Both the position numbers and the translations under genes were made by a program. Below are positions 41,847 to 50,769 of a stretch of DNA of 64,000 nucleotides, one piece after another. Every line of letters begins with the position of its first letter. The first letter of the stretch is position 1. The notes below the pieces were generated by a model. It ran no database searches, had not been told where the DNA came from, and was given only the letters and a program-made list of their open reading frames with translations. Source of the DNA: Bacillus sp. ISL-41. GTDB lineage: Bacteria > Bacillota > Bacilli > Bacillales > Cytobacillaceae. The DNA lies in assembly GCF_018613235.1 (NCBI RefSeq), contig NZ_JAGGQP010000053.1, positions 1 to 64,000 on the forward strand. Reading direction: 5' to 3'.

Positions 41847-43339
41847 TACTTTCTTGCCGGTACTTCAGTTTCTGCAGAAGATTGACGGCCGATATAGTCT
41901 CCCGTTATTACCTTTCCTGTTAATCTACTAAAAGAAAAGGTAGATCCTGGCCAAAGGGTGCTGTTCCTTCCCGTGTGGTCCAGATACCAGCTTTTACACC
42001 CCCCGCTTGTCCAAACAGTTCCTTTCATCGATTTTTCTGTATTTTCCACAAAACCGTTCTGGGCGTCCACACTCGGTTCGATGACGTCGAGCTGATTTTT
42101 CTGCATATGCTTCAAAACCTTCATCATCTGTTTAATTTGAGCCTCTATCATATAAATTACCGAGGTATGTCCAAGTCCGGTGTTCGGACCTTGCATAATG
42201 AATAAATTGGGGAATCCTGACACAGTTGTCCCCAGATATGCTTTGGGACTACCTGCCCAAACATCAGCTAAACAATCGCCATGCTTGCCAAAAATATAGT
42301 TAGCGAAAGGGATATCTGTTATTTGAAAACCTGTACCAAAGATGATTGTATCCACCTTTACTTCCGTACCGTCCGCTGCAATGATGGAATTCTCGGTTAC
42401 CTCGACGACTCCTGTAGTAACAACATTTACGTTGGGTGCCGCCATTGCTGGATAGTATACATTTGATTGAAGAATTCTCTTACAACCTATTATATAATCT
42501 GGTGTGAGCTTCTCCCTTAGTACAGGATTCTTGATGGAACGGTACATATTGCTGAGGGCAGCTTTTTCTATAATTTTCATATACTTTGGATTCCTGAAAG
42601 CAATGCCAAGTAACTCACGCCTAATATAAATCCCTAACCGGGTTGCTTTTTGTAATAAAGGAAACATGCTGTACAGCTTCTGCTTAGTAGGGGATATTTT
42701 TTGATCAGGACGACCAACTACCCAGGCCGGGGTCCTCTGAAAAACTGTCATCAAGTCCACTTCAGGCTGTAATGCCGGGATAAACTGGATTGCCGATGCG
42801 CCAGTTCCGATGACGGCGACCCGCTTTCCTTTTGGTTCAAAGTTCTTTGGCCAATTGGAGGAATGGAATGCCTCCCCTGCAAAAGTATCTAAACCTTTAA
42901 GGTTTGGAATAGCCGGATTACTAAGTGCGCCAAATGCACCAACGACTATTTTAGCATTAAATTCTCCCTGACTTGTGGCAACATACCACTCACCAGTGTC
43001 TTCGTTCCACTCCATTCTCTTAACCTCATGCCGGAAGCGTACATGACTTATCAGGTCAAACTTTTTGGCACAATCCTGCAGGTAGGCAAAGATTTCGGAT
43101 TGTGAAGAGAATTTGCGGCTCCAATTTGGATTAGGAGCAAAGGATAAGGAATATAGATGGGACTCCACATCACACGCACAGCCTGGATAACGGTTATCCC
43201 TCCATACTCCTCCTACGTCTTCACAGCGCTCAAGAATGATAAAGTCATTTTCCCCGGCTTGTTTTAGCCTGACAGCCGCTGCAATCCCGGCAAAACCGCT
43301 TCCTATAATGATGATTCTCGCTTTGTTTATAGGTTTCAT
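41846..43339 (-). CDS. Flavin-containing (Baeyer-Villiger-type) monooxygenase
   Basis: The 497-residue FAD/NADPH monooxygenase has an N-terminal FAD site IIGSGFAGIAAA (11-22), the Baeyer-Villiger fingerprint FAGEAFHSSNWP (153-164, FxGxxxHxxxWP) and an NADPH site VIGTGASA (176-183). It should oxygenate a ketone or related substrate. The natural substrate is unknown. It is alone on the minus strand, and its stop overlaps the terminator with the MEDS gene. Confidence 0.85.
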   Translation of the reverse strand: MKPINKARIIIIGSGFAGIAAAVRLKQAGENDFIILERCEDVGGVWRDNRYPGCACDVESHLYSLSFAPNPNWSRKFSSQSEIFAYLQDCAKKFDLISHVRFRHEVKRMEWNEDTGEWYVATSQGEFNAKIVVGAFGALSNPAIPNLKGLDTFAGEAFHSSNWPKNFEPKGKRVAVIGTGASAIQFIPALQPEVDLMTVFQRTPAWVVGRPDQKISPTKQKLYSMFPLLQKATRLGIYIRRELLGIAFRNPKYMKIIEKAALSNMYRSIKNPVLREKLTPDYIIGCKRILQSNVYYPAMAAPNVNVVTTGVVEVTENSIIAADGTEVKVDTIIFGTGFQITDIPFANYIFGKHGDCLADVWAGSPKAYLGTTVSGFPNLFIMQGPNTGLGHTSVIYMIEAQIKQMMKVLKHMQKNQLDVIEPSVDAQNGFVENTEKSMKGTVWTSGGCKSWYLDHTGRNSTLWPGSTFSFSRLTGKVITGDYIGRQSSAETEVPARK

Positions 43340-43424
43340 CTCTCAACCCCCTGTCTTACATTTTATTCTCCTTAAACTTTCTGAATGTTATAAAATTTTA
43401 TCACCTCTGTGTATTATATTCCAG

Positions 43425-43488
43425 AAAAACAAGAAGACGGTTCCCACGCTATCTTCACTTCAATAAACGAAGATAGCAGGAGTTCCGT
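43425..43488 (-). terminator. Long hairpin after small membrane protein gene
   Basis: GCTATCTTC and GAAGATAGC pair around a 12-base loop, with GACGG/CCGTC extending the base. TTCTTGTTTTTC follows on the minus strand. Confidence 0.7.
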
Positions 43489-43503
43489 CATCTGGCTTCC
43501 TGG

Positions 43504-43719
43504 TCAATAAACATTGCTTTTAGAAATGATTGTTTTTACTAAGAGAACTATTGAAATAAAAAGAAATAGAGCCGTTGCAAGAAAACTATAAATCGCAATA
43601 GACGTAATCGAGTCCATTTCATTCGACTTTTCAGCAAAGCCACCTGTTACCTGCCAGGTTATCAAACTAACAAAAAACAATATTAATGACACTATTAAAT
43701 TTCTATGTTTCCCGAACAA
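43504..43719 (-). CDS. Small membrane protein, 71 aa
   Basis: Two helices (about 8-27 and 40-62) flank a short hydrophilic loop GGFAEKSNEMDS. The start is TTG at 43719, preceded by GGGGAGGGATTTCTA. No family is recognised. Confidence 0.6.
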   Translation of the reverse strand: MFGKHRNLIVSLILFFVSLITWQVTGGFAEKSNEMDSITSIAIYSFLATALFLFISIVLLVKTIISKSNVY

Positions 43720-43982
43720 TAGAAATCCCTCCCCTTGGGTCTATTTAACTTCAATGAGGAGGCATCACCATATGAGAGATGCTCACCTTTTAGAACAGGA
43801 TATCTTTTCTCGGCAGAACCAGAAGGCATATACACTCTAATTTTTCTATCCTCCCCAACAATGACACCAGGAAACTTTCAATCATTTTTTACACATACTT
43901 TCCTATTAATTTGAAGGATATTTACCATATCAACGAAATCCATCCTAGAAAAAGTTGTGCAAAAAGCATGAGATGTCAATGC

Positions 43983-45089
43983 TTAGTTGCTAATGACCTT
44001 CATCTTTTTCTGATCGCTGCTTGAAATGACAACCTGGTATTTTTCATCCTGGATGGAATTTAAAGCTTGTTCAGATTGGAGAAAGTCCTGGACTGTTTTT
44101 TCGATCGTTTCAGCTACTTGCTCAATATCAGGATCCGTTGACTTCAGAACCAACCGAATCGAAATGTAATAATGCTCTTTTTTATTATTAGAGAAACCTA
44201 CAGAATCGATTTGGTATTCCGGCTTTGCCTTTAACCCTGTGGCAATCGAATCAAATATCTTCATGAACTTGCCGCCACGTTCTTCCAGCCCAGGTTCATA
44301 TGTGTATACCTTTACTTCGATATCGCCAAGTTCTCTTTGTTTGAGCTTTTCTTTTATTTCGATTGGGATATTCTTGATGTTAGGTTCGGTCACCGGAAGC
44401 TCGAGATTGACTCGATTCACACTGATCCCGCTTGTGTGTCTTGGAGAATCAAAATTGTATTTACCCAGCACTTCATATACCGTTTTCTCTATTTCAGCAA
44501 TCTTTTTATCAGATTCTACATCAATCTTGCTCCATTGTTCAAAAGCTTCCGGATCGTTTGCCACCCTGATATCGTAATCTTCTTCATTCCTCGACTTAAG
44601 AATTGAGCTGATCATATCCTTAATTGGTGTTTTCATTTCGTGATAATATTCCTCGGTATTAAAAACCATCGCTTCAATATATTTCTCTTTTCTATTAACA
44701 TGCAGTGCAATATTTTTAAAATCCTTTTTCACGATTGCTTGATTTATTTCATTTTCAAGGGTTTTCACCTCGATTTTCTTTTCAAAAATAAGATTAATGT
44801 ACGGAATCCGGGATGCCACTTGCGCTACGGCCGGTGAAACAAAGGCTGTGCTGATGAAAAGCCCTAGTGCTGCTGCAGCCGAAAGTGAAAATATTGCCAT
44901 TCTCTTTCTAATGATGCCGTTTCTTTGACTTCTTGAATTGGTCTGAAATCTATTCCAATCTTCAGCAACTCGTTCTTCTGCTTCGGGGGTGATTGGTTTC
45001 TTTGGTATCTCGTCGATCAATTGAAAAATACTTTCAGGAACCTCCAGCTGTTCGACCGATTCCACCCGGTCCTTTTTATTAGATCCCAT
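43983..45089 (-). CDS. Membrane anti-sigma factor with DUF4030-like extracellular domain
   Basis: The 368-residue product has a cytoplasmic N-terminal region (about 1-60), one membrane helix (about 65-88, MAIFSLSAAAALGLFISTAFV) and a large outside domain like DUF4030. It lies directly after an ECF sigma gene with an 11-bp overlap, so it should be the cognate anti-sigma factor that holds the sigma at the membrane. The binding region is inferred from position. No protease site is assigned. Confidence 0.8.
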   Translation of the reverse strand: MGSNKKDRVESVEQLEVPESIFQLIDEIPKKPITPEAEERVAEDWNRFQTNSRSQRNGIIRKRMAIFSLSAAAALGLFISTAFVSPAVAQVASRIPYINLIFEKKIEVKTLENEINQAIVKKDFKNIALHVNRKEKYIEAMVFNTEEYYHEMKTPIKDMISSILKSRNEEDYDIRVANDPEAFEQWSKIDVESDKKIAEIEKTVYEVLGKYNFDSPRHTSGISVNRVNLELPVTEPNIKNIPIEIKEKLKQRELGDIEVKVYTYEPGLEERGGKFMKIFDSIATGLKAKPEYQIDSVGFSNNKKEHYYISIRLVLKSTDPDIEQVAETIEKTVQDFLQSEQALNSIQDEKYQVVISSSDQKKMKVISN

Positions 45090-45657
45090 TTACCTTCACC
45101 TCCTGTACAAATTGCCTGGATTCCTGGAGGATTTTTGCCAGGCTTTGTTTCCCCCGCTTCATCCTTGCTTTTACCGTATTGATATTTTCATTGAGGATTA
45201 GCGAAATCTCCTTTACAGACATGTCTTCATAATAATAAAGGAATAGCGGCAAGCTCTGCTCCCTTTTCAACTTCATCAGGTGGCGAACCATTTCACTCTT
45301 GCTTTCTTTATGTATGGCGATTTGCTGAGCTGACTCAGAAGTAATTTTCAGCTGAGCTTCTCTATTATCATCAAAATCTATGTAAGCCAGGCGATTGTTT
45401 TTTCGGTATATATCTATAGACCGAGAATAAACAAGTCGATAAAACCACGCTTTAAAATTCGTGATATCCTTCTTTTTCATAATGCTGACATATGCACCCT
45501 CAAGGGCAATCTGCAATGCATCCTCAGCATGCTCTTTTGATCGCAGGATTATATACGCTGTCTTATAAGCCGAAGACAACAATGGCTTAACAAGGATACC
45601 GAATGCCTCATGGTCTCCTCCCCTGATCCTAACGATTAATTCCTGTTCCTTCTTCAT
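45079..45657 (-). CDS. ECF-type sigma-70 factor
   Basis: The 192-residue product has region 2 (about 12-80, with HAEDALQIALEGAYVSIMKKKDITNFKAWFYRLVYSRSIDIYRK) and region 4 (about 125-180, YEDMSVKEISLILNENINTVKARMKRGKQSL). It overlaps the downstream anti-sigma gene, and an ECF promoter lies just upstream, so the pair is probably autoregulated. The signal is likely envelope stress. It is one of two ECF factors in the window. Confidence 0.9.
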   Translation of the reverse strand: MKKEQELIVRIRGGDHEAFGILVKPLLSSAYKTAYIILRSKEHAEDALQIALEGAYVSIMKKKDITNFKAWFYRLVYSRSIDIYRKNNRLAYIDFDDNREAQLKITSESAQQIAIHKESKSEMVRHLMKLKREQSLPLFLYYYEDMSVKEISLILNENINTVKARMKRGKQSLAKILQESRQFVQEVKVNGI

Positions 45658-45687
45658 TGAGGAAACCTCCTTTCATTTGCTACATAA

Positions 45688-45719
45688 GTATAACGAAATG
45701 AAGGAAAGATTTGGTTGCA
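45688..45719 (-). promoter_or_regulatory. ECF-type autoregulatory promoter
   Basis: On the minus strand TGCAACC and CGTTATAC are separated by 17 bp, close to the Bacillus ECF pattern (TGAAAC, 16-17 bp, CGT). It lies 31 bp before the start of the sigma gene. Confidence 0.65.
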
Positions 45720-45881
45720 CTTTTTGAAAAATAAATCTTAACATTTAAAGCAGGAGGATTATGCACTAACGGCTCAAACAAGGAACAACTACTACTTACT
45801 AGGCGTATTTGGATACCGTAAAAATATATTTAAGTTGATTTAAAAATAGCTTAGGGCGCATTTTATAAAAAAAAACCAATC

Positions 45882-46393
45882 ATGATTATGTTGATGATTA
45901 TCAGTGTGGCTGTCGGGATCATTTGGACATTTCACTATGTCAGCAGTGATGGAGATTTTACTAAATGGAGCATACTACCACGGGTTCTGAGTATTATAAG
46001 GATGATAAGAAATTCTATCTGGGATATGATTTCACCTGGGAAGGCATCGGAAAACCAATCCTCGAGAAAGTCGAGTTCATCAAGAAAGACGGGATGATAG
46101 TCGCCAAGGATGATGATGAATTCATGATTGAACCCTTTATAGCAAGAAATCGAATTATTGGCGGGCTTGATGAAGAATCCGTACTAGAAGAAGGCATGCA
46201 CGAGGATTTCATGACTATTAAAAATTATCAAGTAGACAAGGATTTTCATCTAATCTTAGCTGTCCAATACAATGGATCAACACCTGAAAATGATATTAAT
46301 CAATTAAGGATCACCAATAAGCAATTTGGCGTCACCCAGCATCGAAACATTCCGTTTGATGCTGGAGTTATTACTGATCCGATGGAAAACTAA
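45882..46393 (+). pseudogene. Frameshifted membrane-anchored protein gene
   Basis: One frame from 45882 gives an N-terminal helix MIMLMIISVAVGIIWTFHYVSSDGDFTK. A second frame (stop at 46393) continues as MEHTTTGSEYYKDDKKFYLGYDFTWEGIGKPILEK and on to ITDPMEN. Adding one A to the AAA at about 45962-45964 joins them into a single protein of roughly 170 residues. The true start may lie upstream in the A-run (KKKPIMI...), where no ATG or RBS remains. It is probably inactivated, unless this is a sequencing slip. Confidence 0.55.
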
Positions 46394-46430
46394 GAGATTC
46401 TGCAAAAGCTTGATTGCTAGAATAGCAAAA

Positions 46431-46958
46431 CTATTTCACTTGATAATAACCTCTGTAAAAAACTGAGTTTTTCGGTTTAATTGCAATTAAAAATGAATTG
46501 TAAATATCTGAAGCAGAAATTATTGAGTTTATCCAACACACAAATAAAATGATCGATTTTATATCTCCTGATACATAGAAAGACATAGTGGCAGGGACTA
46601 CCGATAATGCAATAAAGGGCAAGTTCATGAAAATCCAAAACCTTGTTTTGGATAGAATTGCATCTGTATTTAGCCAAAAAAATACCCCGCTAAATGTTAA
46701 GCTAATATTGCCTTTTTTGTTTACGACTAAAACGTGTAGACATTCGTGAATAAGAAAGACAAAAATACCTATTATAATGAGATAAAATACATTAATTTGA
46801 GTGAAACCTGTTCCAAAGAAATAGGGTACCATAAAAATAATGAACTGAAGTAAATATACAAACTTCATATAATGTTTTCGATACCACTTGTTCTGTATAA
46901 AAGGAGTCCATTCTGACAAGTCCATACTTATCTGTGGTAAGTGGCGAAAAAAAATCAT
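46431..46958 (-). CDS. DUF3267-like membrane metalloprotease
   Basis: The 175-residue membrane protein has a zinc-peptidase motif HECLH (71-75) at the end of a hydrophobic helix, and about four helices in all. This is the DUF3267 layout. Catalysis is plausible but the third metal ligand is not evident. It lies downstream of the TOMM enzymes on the same strand, but a strong hairpin (47111) separates them, so a role as leader peptidase is only a possibility. GGAGCTCTTATC precedes the ATG. Confidence 0.7.
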   Translation of the reverse strand: MIFFRHLPQISMDLSEWTPFIQNKWYRKHYMKFVYLLQFIIFMVPYFFGTGFTQINVFYLIIIGIFVFLIHECLHVLVVNKKGNISLTFSGVFFWLNTDAILSKTRFWIFMNLPFIALSVVPATMSFYVSGDIKSIILFVCWINSIISASDIYNSFLIAIKPKNSVFYRGYYQVK

Positions 46959-47110
46959 GATAAGAGCTCCTCTCCCTCAAAAGATTAAGGAAAACTTAAA
47001 ACATTTCATTTACTAACAAATATCATATGTAAAATTTTACAAATAGATTTCTTATAGTTTACCATAAGATTTTTCAAAAACCCAAAAAAATTCAGTAAAC
47101 TACACAACTT

Positions 47111-47143
47111 AAAACGCACAGTAAATCATTTACTGTGCGTTTT
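47111..47143. terminator. Bidirectional terminator after TOMM operon
   Basis: AAAACGCACAGTAAAT pairs perfectly with its mirror ATTTACTGTGCGTTTT, with a very small loop and T-runs on both sides. Confidence 0.85.
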
Positions 47144-47251
47144 CTGATATAAAATTTTCTTGCGCCCCGATTACTTTGGCATTTTTCTGCAGGAATAACG
47201 ACCCTGTAAGACTGTTTCCCTTGCCTTTCATTTTCGCCTATTTCTGCATTC

Positions 47252-48808
47252 CTAGCTATGCAAACTTCCTTTTAACCATTGACGTGGTTGATATGAGCCG
47301 ATTGGTATCTGGATTAAGCTAGTTTTTCCTTTCATTCGATAAAGATCGTCGGCCTTGCTTGCATCGAACCCAAGAAGGGGATGGCCCCCTAAGCCAAGTG
47401 CAGATGCTGTTAAAAGTAAACTTTGAACGAGCATTCCTGCTTCCATTTGTAAAATTCGATAGCCTCTGTACCCTAATTCTTCTCGTAAAAAATTCTTATT
47501 GCCTGCGACATGCAGGCAAATTGGTACTTGCTGCAGGTTGACATTATCAATCGACAACCCTGTTTGTAAACGAAGACGGTGGTCCCCTTGCTGGATTTCT
47601 TGTAATCTATGTTCTGCATGGTTGTAGTAGTAGGCTCCATTTGTGATGCCTTCTACATTATAGAAACAGCCATAGATTGAAACCCTTGGCTCCTGGCTGG
47701 AGTGAATTTCGTCCAAGTCATTCCGGTAGGCAAAAGCTGACATTGATTCCTTCAACAAGGAGGCCAGCTGCTGCTGACTCACCCTGGACAAAACAAAGTC
47801 CATCTCTGGAGAAGTACGTTTTTTACTTACCTCTGCCAAATCAAACGCTAATGATTCCGTATGTGGGAGAGTGATCTGCACACTGTCTTTAACTTCACAA
47901 GGCGTGTTACATACCCTGTAAAACGACTCGGTGGACTCCAGTTTCGAGGCTTCATTCAAAGCTATTAATTTCGGAAACTCTAATATTTTCTCCGACCTTT
48001 CATAACGCTCAAATTCCAACGGTTTCAGTTCCCTTTTCAATTCATCAGACGTTATGTTATATCGTGAAGATGCTCCGTTTGCAGACCAGTTGGTCATTTC
48101 CACTGACAGCGGAATAATTGAATACACACTCTCCTCCAGCTCACATAACCCGAGAAGATAATTGATTGCCGAATCCAAATACTGAAAGTAAACACCAGAA
48201 GCGAAACCAAAACGTTTTGCCGTTGCCAGAAGCTGCCCCACCAGTACCCCAGCATCTAATCCTTGCAGCCGGTAGGAAAAATTATTGTATTTAAAGAAGT
48301 TTTTCCAAAACATCGTAGAAACGAATGCAGTCCCAAAACATGAAGAGATATCGCAACGGTCACCAAGAGCGGAAGCAATATATGAATCGAAGTTTCCAGC
48401 CCGCAGCAAAACAAGGCGGTGATGAGCCGGGTCATAATGGTAGATCCCGTCAGGCAGATCCTCTAGCTTTAAATATAGATAAAGTTCGTTAGGATAAAGG
48501 CCCCCGCCGGAAGGAGCATGCCTCCTATAGGTATGGTCTGGATAAACCTCTTCTGAAAAATGCGACTCGCTTACTTGCGTAATTCCATAAACATACCAGA
48601 GGAAATGTGCGATCTCCTTGATACCCGGTGTGGCTGGCTGCCTGATTTCTGCCAGGGATAAAGGCACCTCCCCTGACAGAGGCACTACTGGCAATCCTCG
48701 ATATAGTTTATAGGGTAGTGGAGCGTCTTCCCAGTTAGGTTCCCAGTTTTCTTGATTGGCACGTTCTATATCAAACTGAAGATCCATTAAAAATTGATCA
48801 AGATTCAT
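47252..48808 (-). CDS. SagB-type FMN dehydrogenase of TOMM cluster
   Basis: The 518-residue product is two nitroreductase-like halves (about 1-260 and 260-518), as in SagB-type dehydrogenases (TIGR03605). It has RRHAPSGGGLYPNELYLY in the first half and RGYRILQMEAGMLVQSLLLTASALGLG in the second. These FMN enzymes oxidise thiazolines and oxazolines to thiazoles and oxazoles in ribosomal peptides. It is the last gene of the operon, 11 bp after the YcaO gene, with GGAGGCAGCAGA before its ATG. Confidence 0.9.
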   Translation of the reverse strand: MNLDQFLMDLQFDIERANQENWEPNWEDAPLPYKLYRGLPVVPLSGEVPLSLAEIRQPATPGIKEIAHFLWYVYGITQVSESHFSEEVYPDHTYRRHAPSGGGLYPNELYLYLKLEDLPDGIYHYDPAHHRLVLLRAGNFDSYIASALGDRCDISSCFGTAFVSTMFWKNFFKYNNFSYRLQGLDAGVLVGQLLATAKRFGFASGVYFQYLDSAINYLLGLCELEESVYSIIPLSVEMTNWSANGASSRYNITSDELKRELKPLEFERYERSEKILEFPKLIALNEASKLESTESFYRVCNTPCEVKDSVQITLPHTESLAFDLAEVSKKRTSPEMDFVLSRVSQQQLASLLKESMSAFAYRNDLDEIHSSQEPRVSIYGCFYNVEGITNGAYYYNHAEHRLQEIQQGDHRLRLQTGLSIDNVNLQQVPICLHVAGNKNFLREELGYRGYRILQMEAGMLVQSLLLTASALGLGGHPLLGFDASKADDLYRMKGKTSLIQIPIGSYQPRQWLKGSLHS

Positions 48809-48819
48809 TCTGCTGCCTC

Positions 48820-50769
48820 CTAAGGGAACGGATGCGGGAAGTGATTTAGTTCTTCAAATGATAACGGTTTATTCACATAACCAAGCTTCATTGGGACGTG
48901 GAGCACCCGATCAAGCCCTGTGAGGCGAGTCAGATGGTGCCCAAAAGTCATTGGCAGCATTCCCGGTATCAATACTTTCACACAATAAAGCCCATTCCTC
49001 CTTATCTCAGGGGGAGTCTGATCGACAACGATAACATTAAGCCCCAACTGTTGGAATTCCATGAGGATATCCTTTAGATCCTCCGTCAGGTCAGCGTGAC
49101 GGGACTCCTTTTGAAAAGCGTCTTGAAAACTCTGTACTTGCCGGTCATCTTCGAGCAGGTAGCCTAAACGGTCCTCTGCCTGCGGTAATCCATATAGCAT
49201 TCCATGATCATCCATTTCCCGCACTAGTGAATCATCATCAAGCATTTGCAAATATTTCTCCTTGTTTCCTTCCAATTTCCCATCTAGATTCATCATCATG
49301 CCGGCGAGCTCCTGAACAGCACTTTTCGCTGCCTTGACCGGATCAAGGTGGGCCCCTGCCGCACAAATAATATTTAATCCATTATCCTTTATATTTTTCG
49401 CCATAGCCCAGACACTTGGAATACCATGCTCCATGGTGGCATTATATAAATACAGATCATAGCCAGCTACAGCCCTCATCCGCTCCGCCATCAAGAGCAG
49501 TTCTTCATCATTGGCAGATTGAAGATCGAGGCGAGGCAGCTTCAGTTTTGAGTACCATGACAAAAGGAAGGAATCACGCTCCACCACTTCCATGATGCCG
49601 TAGAAAATCGCCTCTTCCCTGCTTCCGCCAAGCGCGCAGCCATTTGATGTTTCATAAACAAATCCGGCTGAACCGCACCCCAGACTATAATAGGAAAGCA
49701 GCTCGGGGACGAGAATCGGACGCTCTTCTATAAGTGAGTACCCCCAAACCCAATCCATCGGCCTTTCAGGGTCAAATTTTTGAAATGGAAAACCCGGCTT
49801 TTCATATTCTTTGTCGGCATGGACACCAACTTCCAATGGGTTCAATGCCTGCTCTTCCAGGTTCCGGTAACTATCATGGATGACGGTCCGCTTACCGCGG
49901 GGCTGAAGTCCACAGTGGCGCTCAAGTCCTTCCAGTATGGCAGTCAATTCGCTTTCTGCGTAGCATTGTGTCCTGCCGGCTGTGCCTTCGTTGCCGCCAG
50001 TAATCATTGGCAGATTGACGCTAGCATCAGCGAAAGGGGTGACTAAATCGTACATTTTACTGTTTAAAAGCCCTGTCCGATTGTCATAATAATCGGCAAC
50101 GAGCACTTCCTTCATCTTATCCAGCGGTGTACATCGGTAGCTGCCGGCACTGATCTTCGGACTTGGATTTAATGCGATTTTTGCAAGCGAAGCTGAATCG
50201 TCTGGAATGGTACTGCATACACTGCACAGGGAATCTGCCTGGAACGAATGCCAGGATCCATTCAATGTTTTTAAGTCGGTAAAATGCATCCGTCCTGCCG
50301 AAAGGCTCTTCTTGCCCGCTAGAACCCTGTCTGCTTCAGTTACTATTAAATGAACCAGATGCAGAAGGCCATTTTTCGATGCCCAAGAATCCGAAGGTGT
50401 TTCTTTTTCGGCTTCCAGCTTTCGCTTCACCTCTCTCATTTCGCTTCGCTCCTGCCCCCCAAGCAGCTTCCTCAGGTCAGCACATTGCGAACATCCAGGT
50501 GTGCCAGGCCTGACGAGCGGCCCAATGATTCCCTCCCCAAACGAAACAAAGGCTCGGAGCCACGGACTGCCAGTCAGTTTTACCGCTTCTTCAGCTCTTT
50601 GATGCGCTATGGGGTTCCAATAATCATGAAGGACAAGCATCAACTCTGAATTTTCGGGCAGTCCATTCTCAAAATCAATCCTTCTGAACACTTGATATCG
50701 TGAAGATAATTCCTCAGCAACACAATCAGCCAGCCAGCCTTCTCCTATAATGACTACGAAGGAACTCAC
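48820..50769 (-). CDS. YcaO cyclodehydratase fused to leader-binding domain
   Basis: The 649-residue product has an N-terminal E1-like, precursor-binding part (about 1-205) with zinc Cys93, Cys96, Cys182 and Cys185 (CSQC, CSVC), and a C-terminal YcaO domain (about 220-649). The YcaO ATP-site motifs are ESELTAILEGLERH and EEAIFYGIMEVVERDSFL, and it ends in the PxPxP-like FPHPFP. It should form azoline rings from Cys and Ser of the precursor. GTG start at 50769 overlaps the upstream stop (GTGA), showing coupling. Confidence 0.9.
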   Translation of the reverse strand: MSSFVVIIGEGWLADCVAEELSSRYQVFRRIDFENGLPENSELMLVLHDYWNPIAHQRAEEAVKLTGSPWLRAFVSFGEGIIGPLVRPGTPGCSQCADLRKLLGGQERSEMREVKRKLEAEKETPSDSWASKNGLLHLVHLIVTEADRVLAGKKSLSAGRMHFTDLKTLNGSWHSFQADSLCSVCSTIPDDSASLAKIALNPSPKISAGSYRCTPLDKMKEVLVADYYDNRTGLLNSKMYDLVTPFADASVNLPMITGGNEGTAGRTQCYAESELTAILEGLERHCGLQPRGKRTVIHDSYRNLEEQALNPLEVGVHADKEYEKPGFPFQKFDPERPMDWVWGYSLIEERPILVPELLSYYSLGCGSAGFVYETSNGCALGGSREEAIFYGIMEVVERDSFLLSWYSKLKLPRLDLQSANDEELLLMAERMRAVAGYDLYLYNATMEHGIPSVWAMAKNIKDNGLNIICAAGAHLDPVKAAKSAVQELAGMMMNLDGKLEGNKEKYLQMLDDDSLVREMDDHGMLYGLPQAEDRLGYLLEDDRQVQSFQDAFQKESRHADLTEDLKDILMEFQQLGLNVIVVDQTPPEIRRNGLYCVKVLIPGMLPMTFGHHLTRLTGLDRVLHVPMKLGYVNKPLSFEELNHFPHPFP

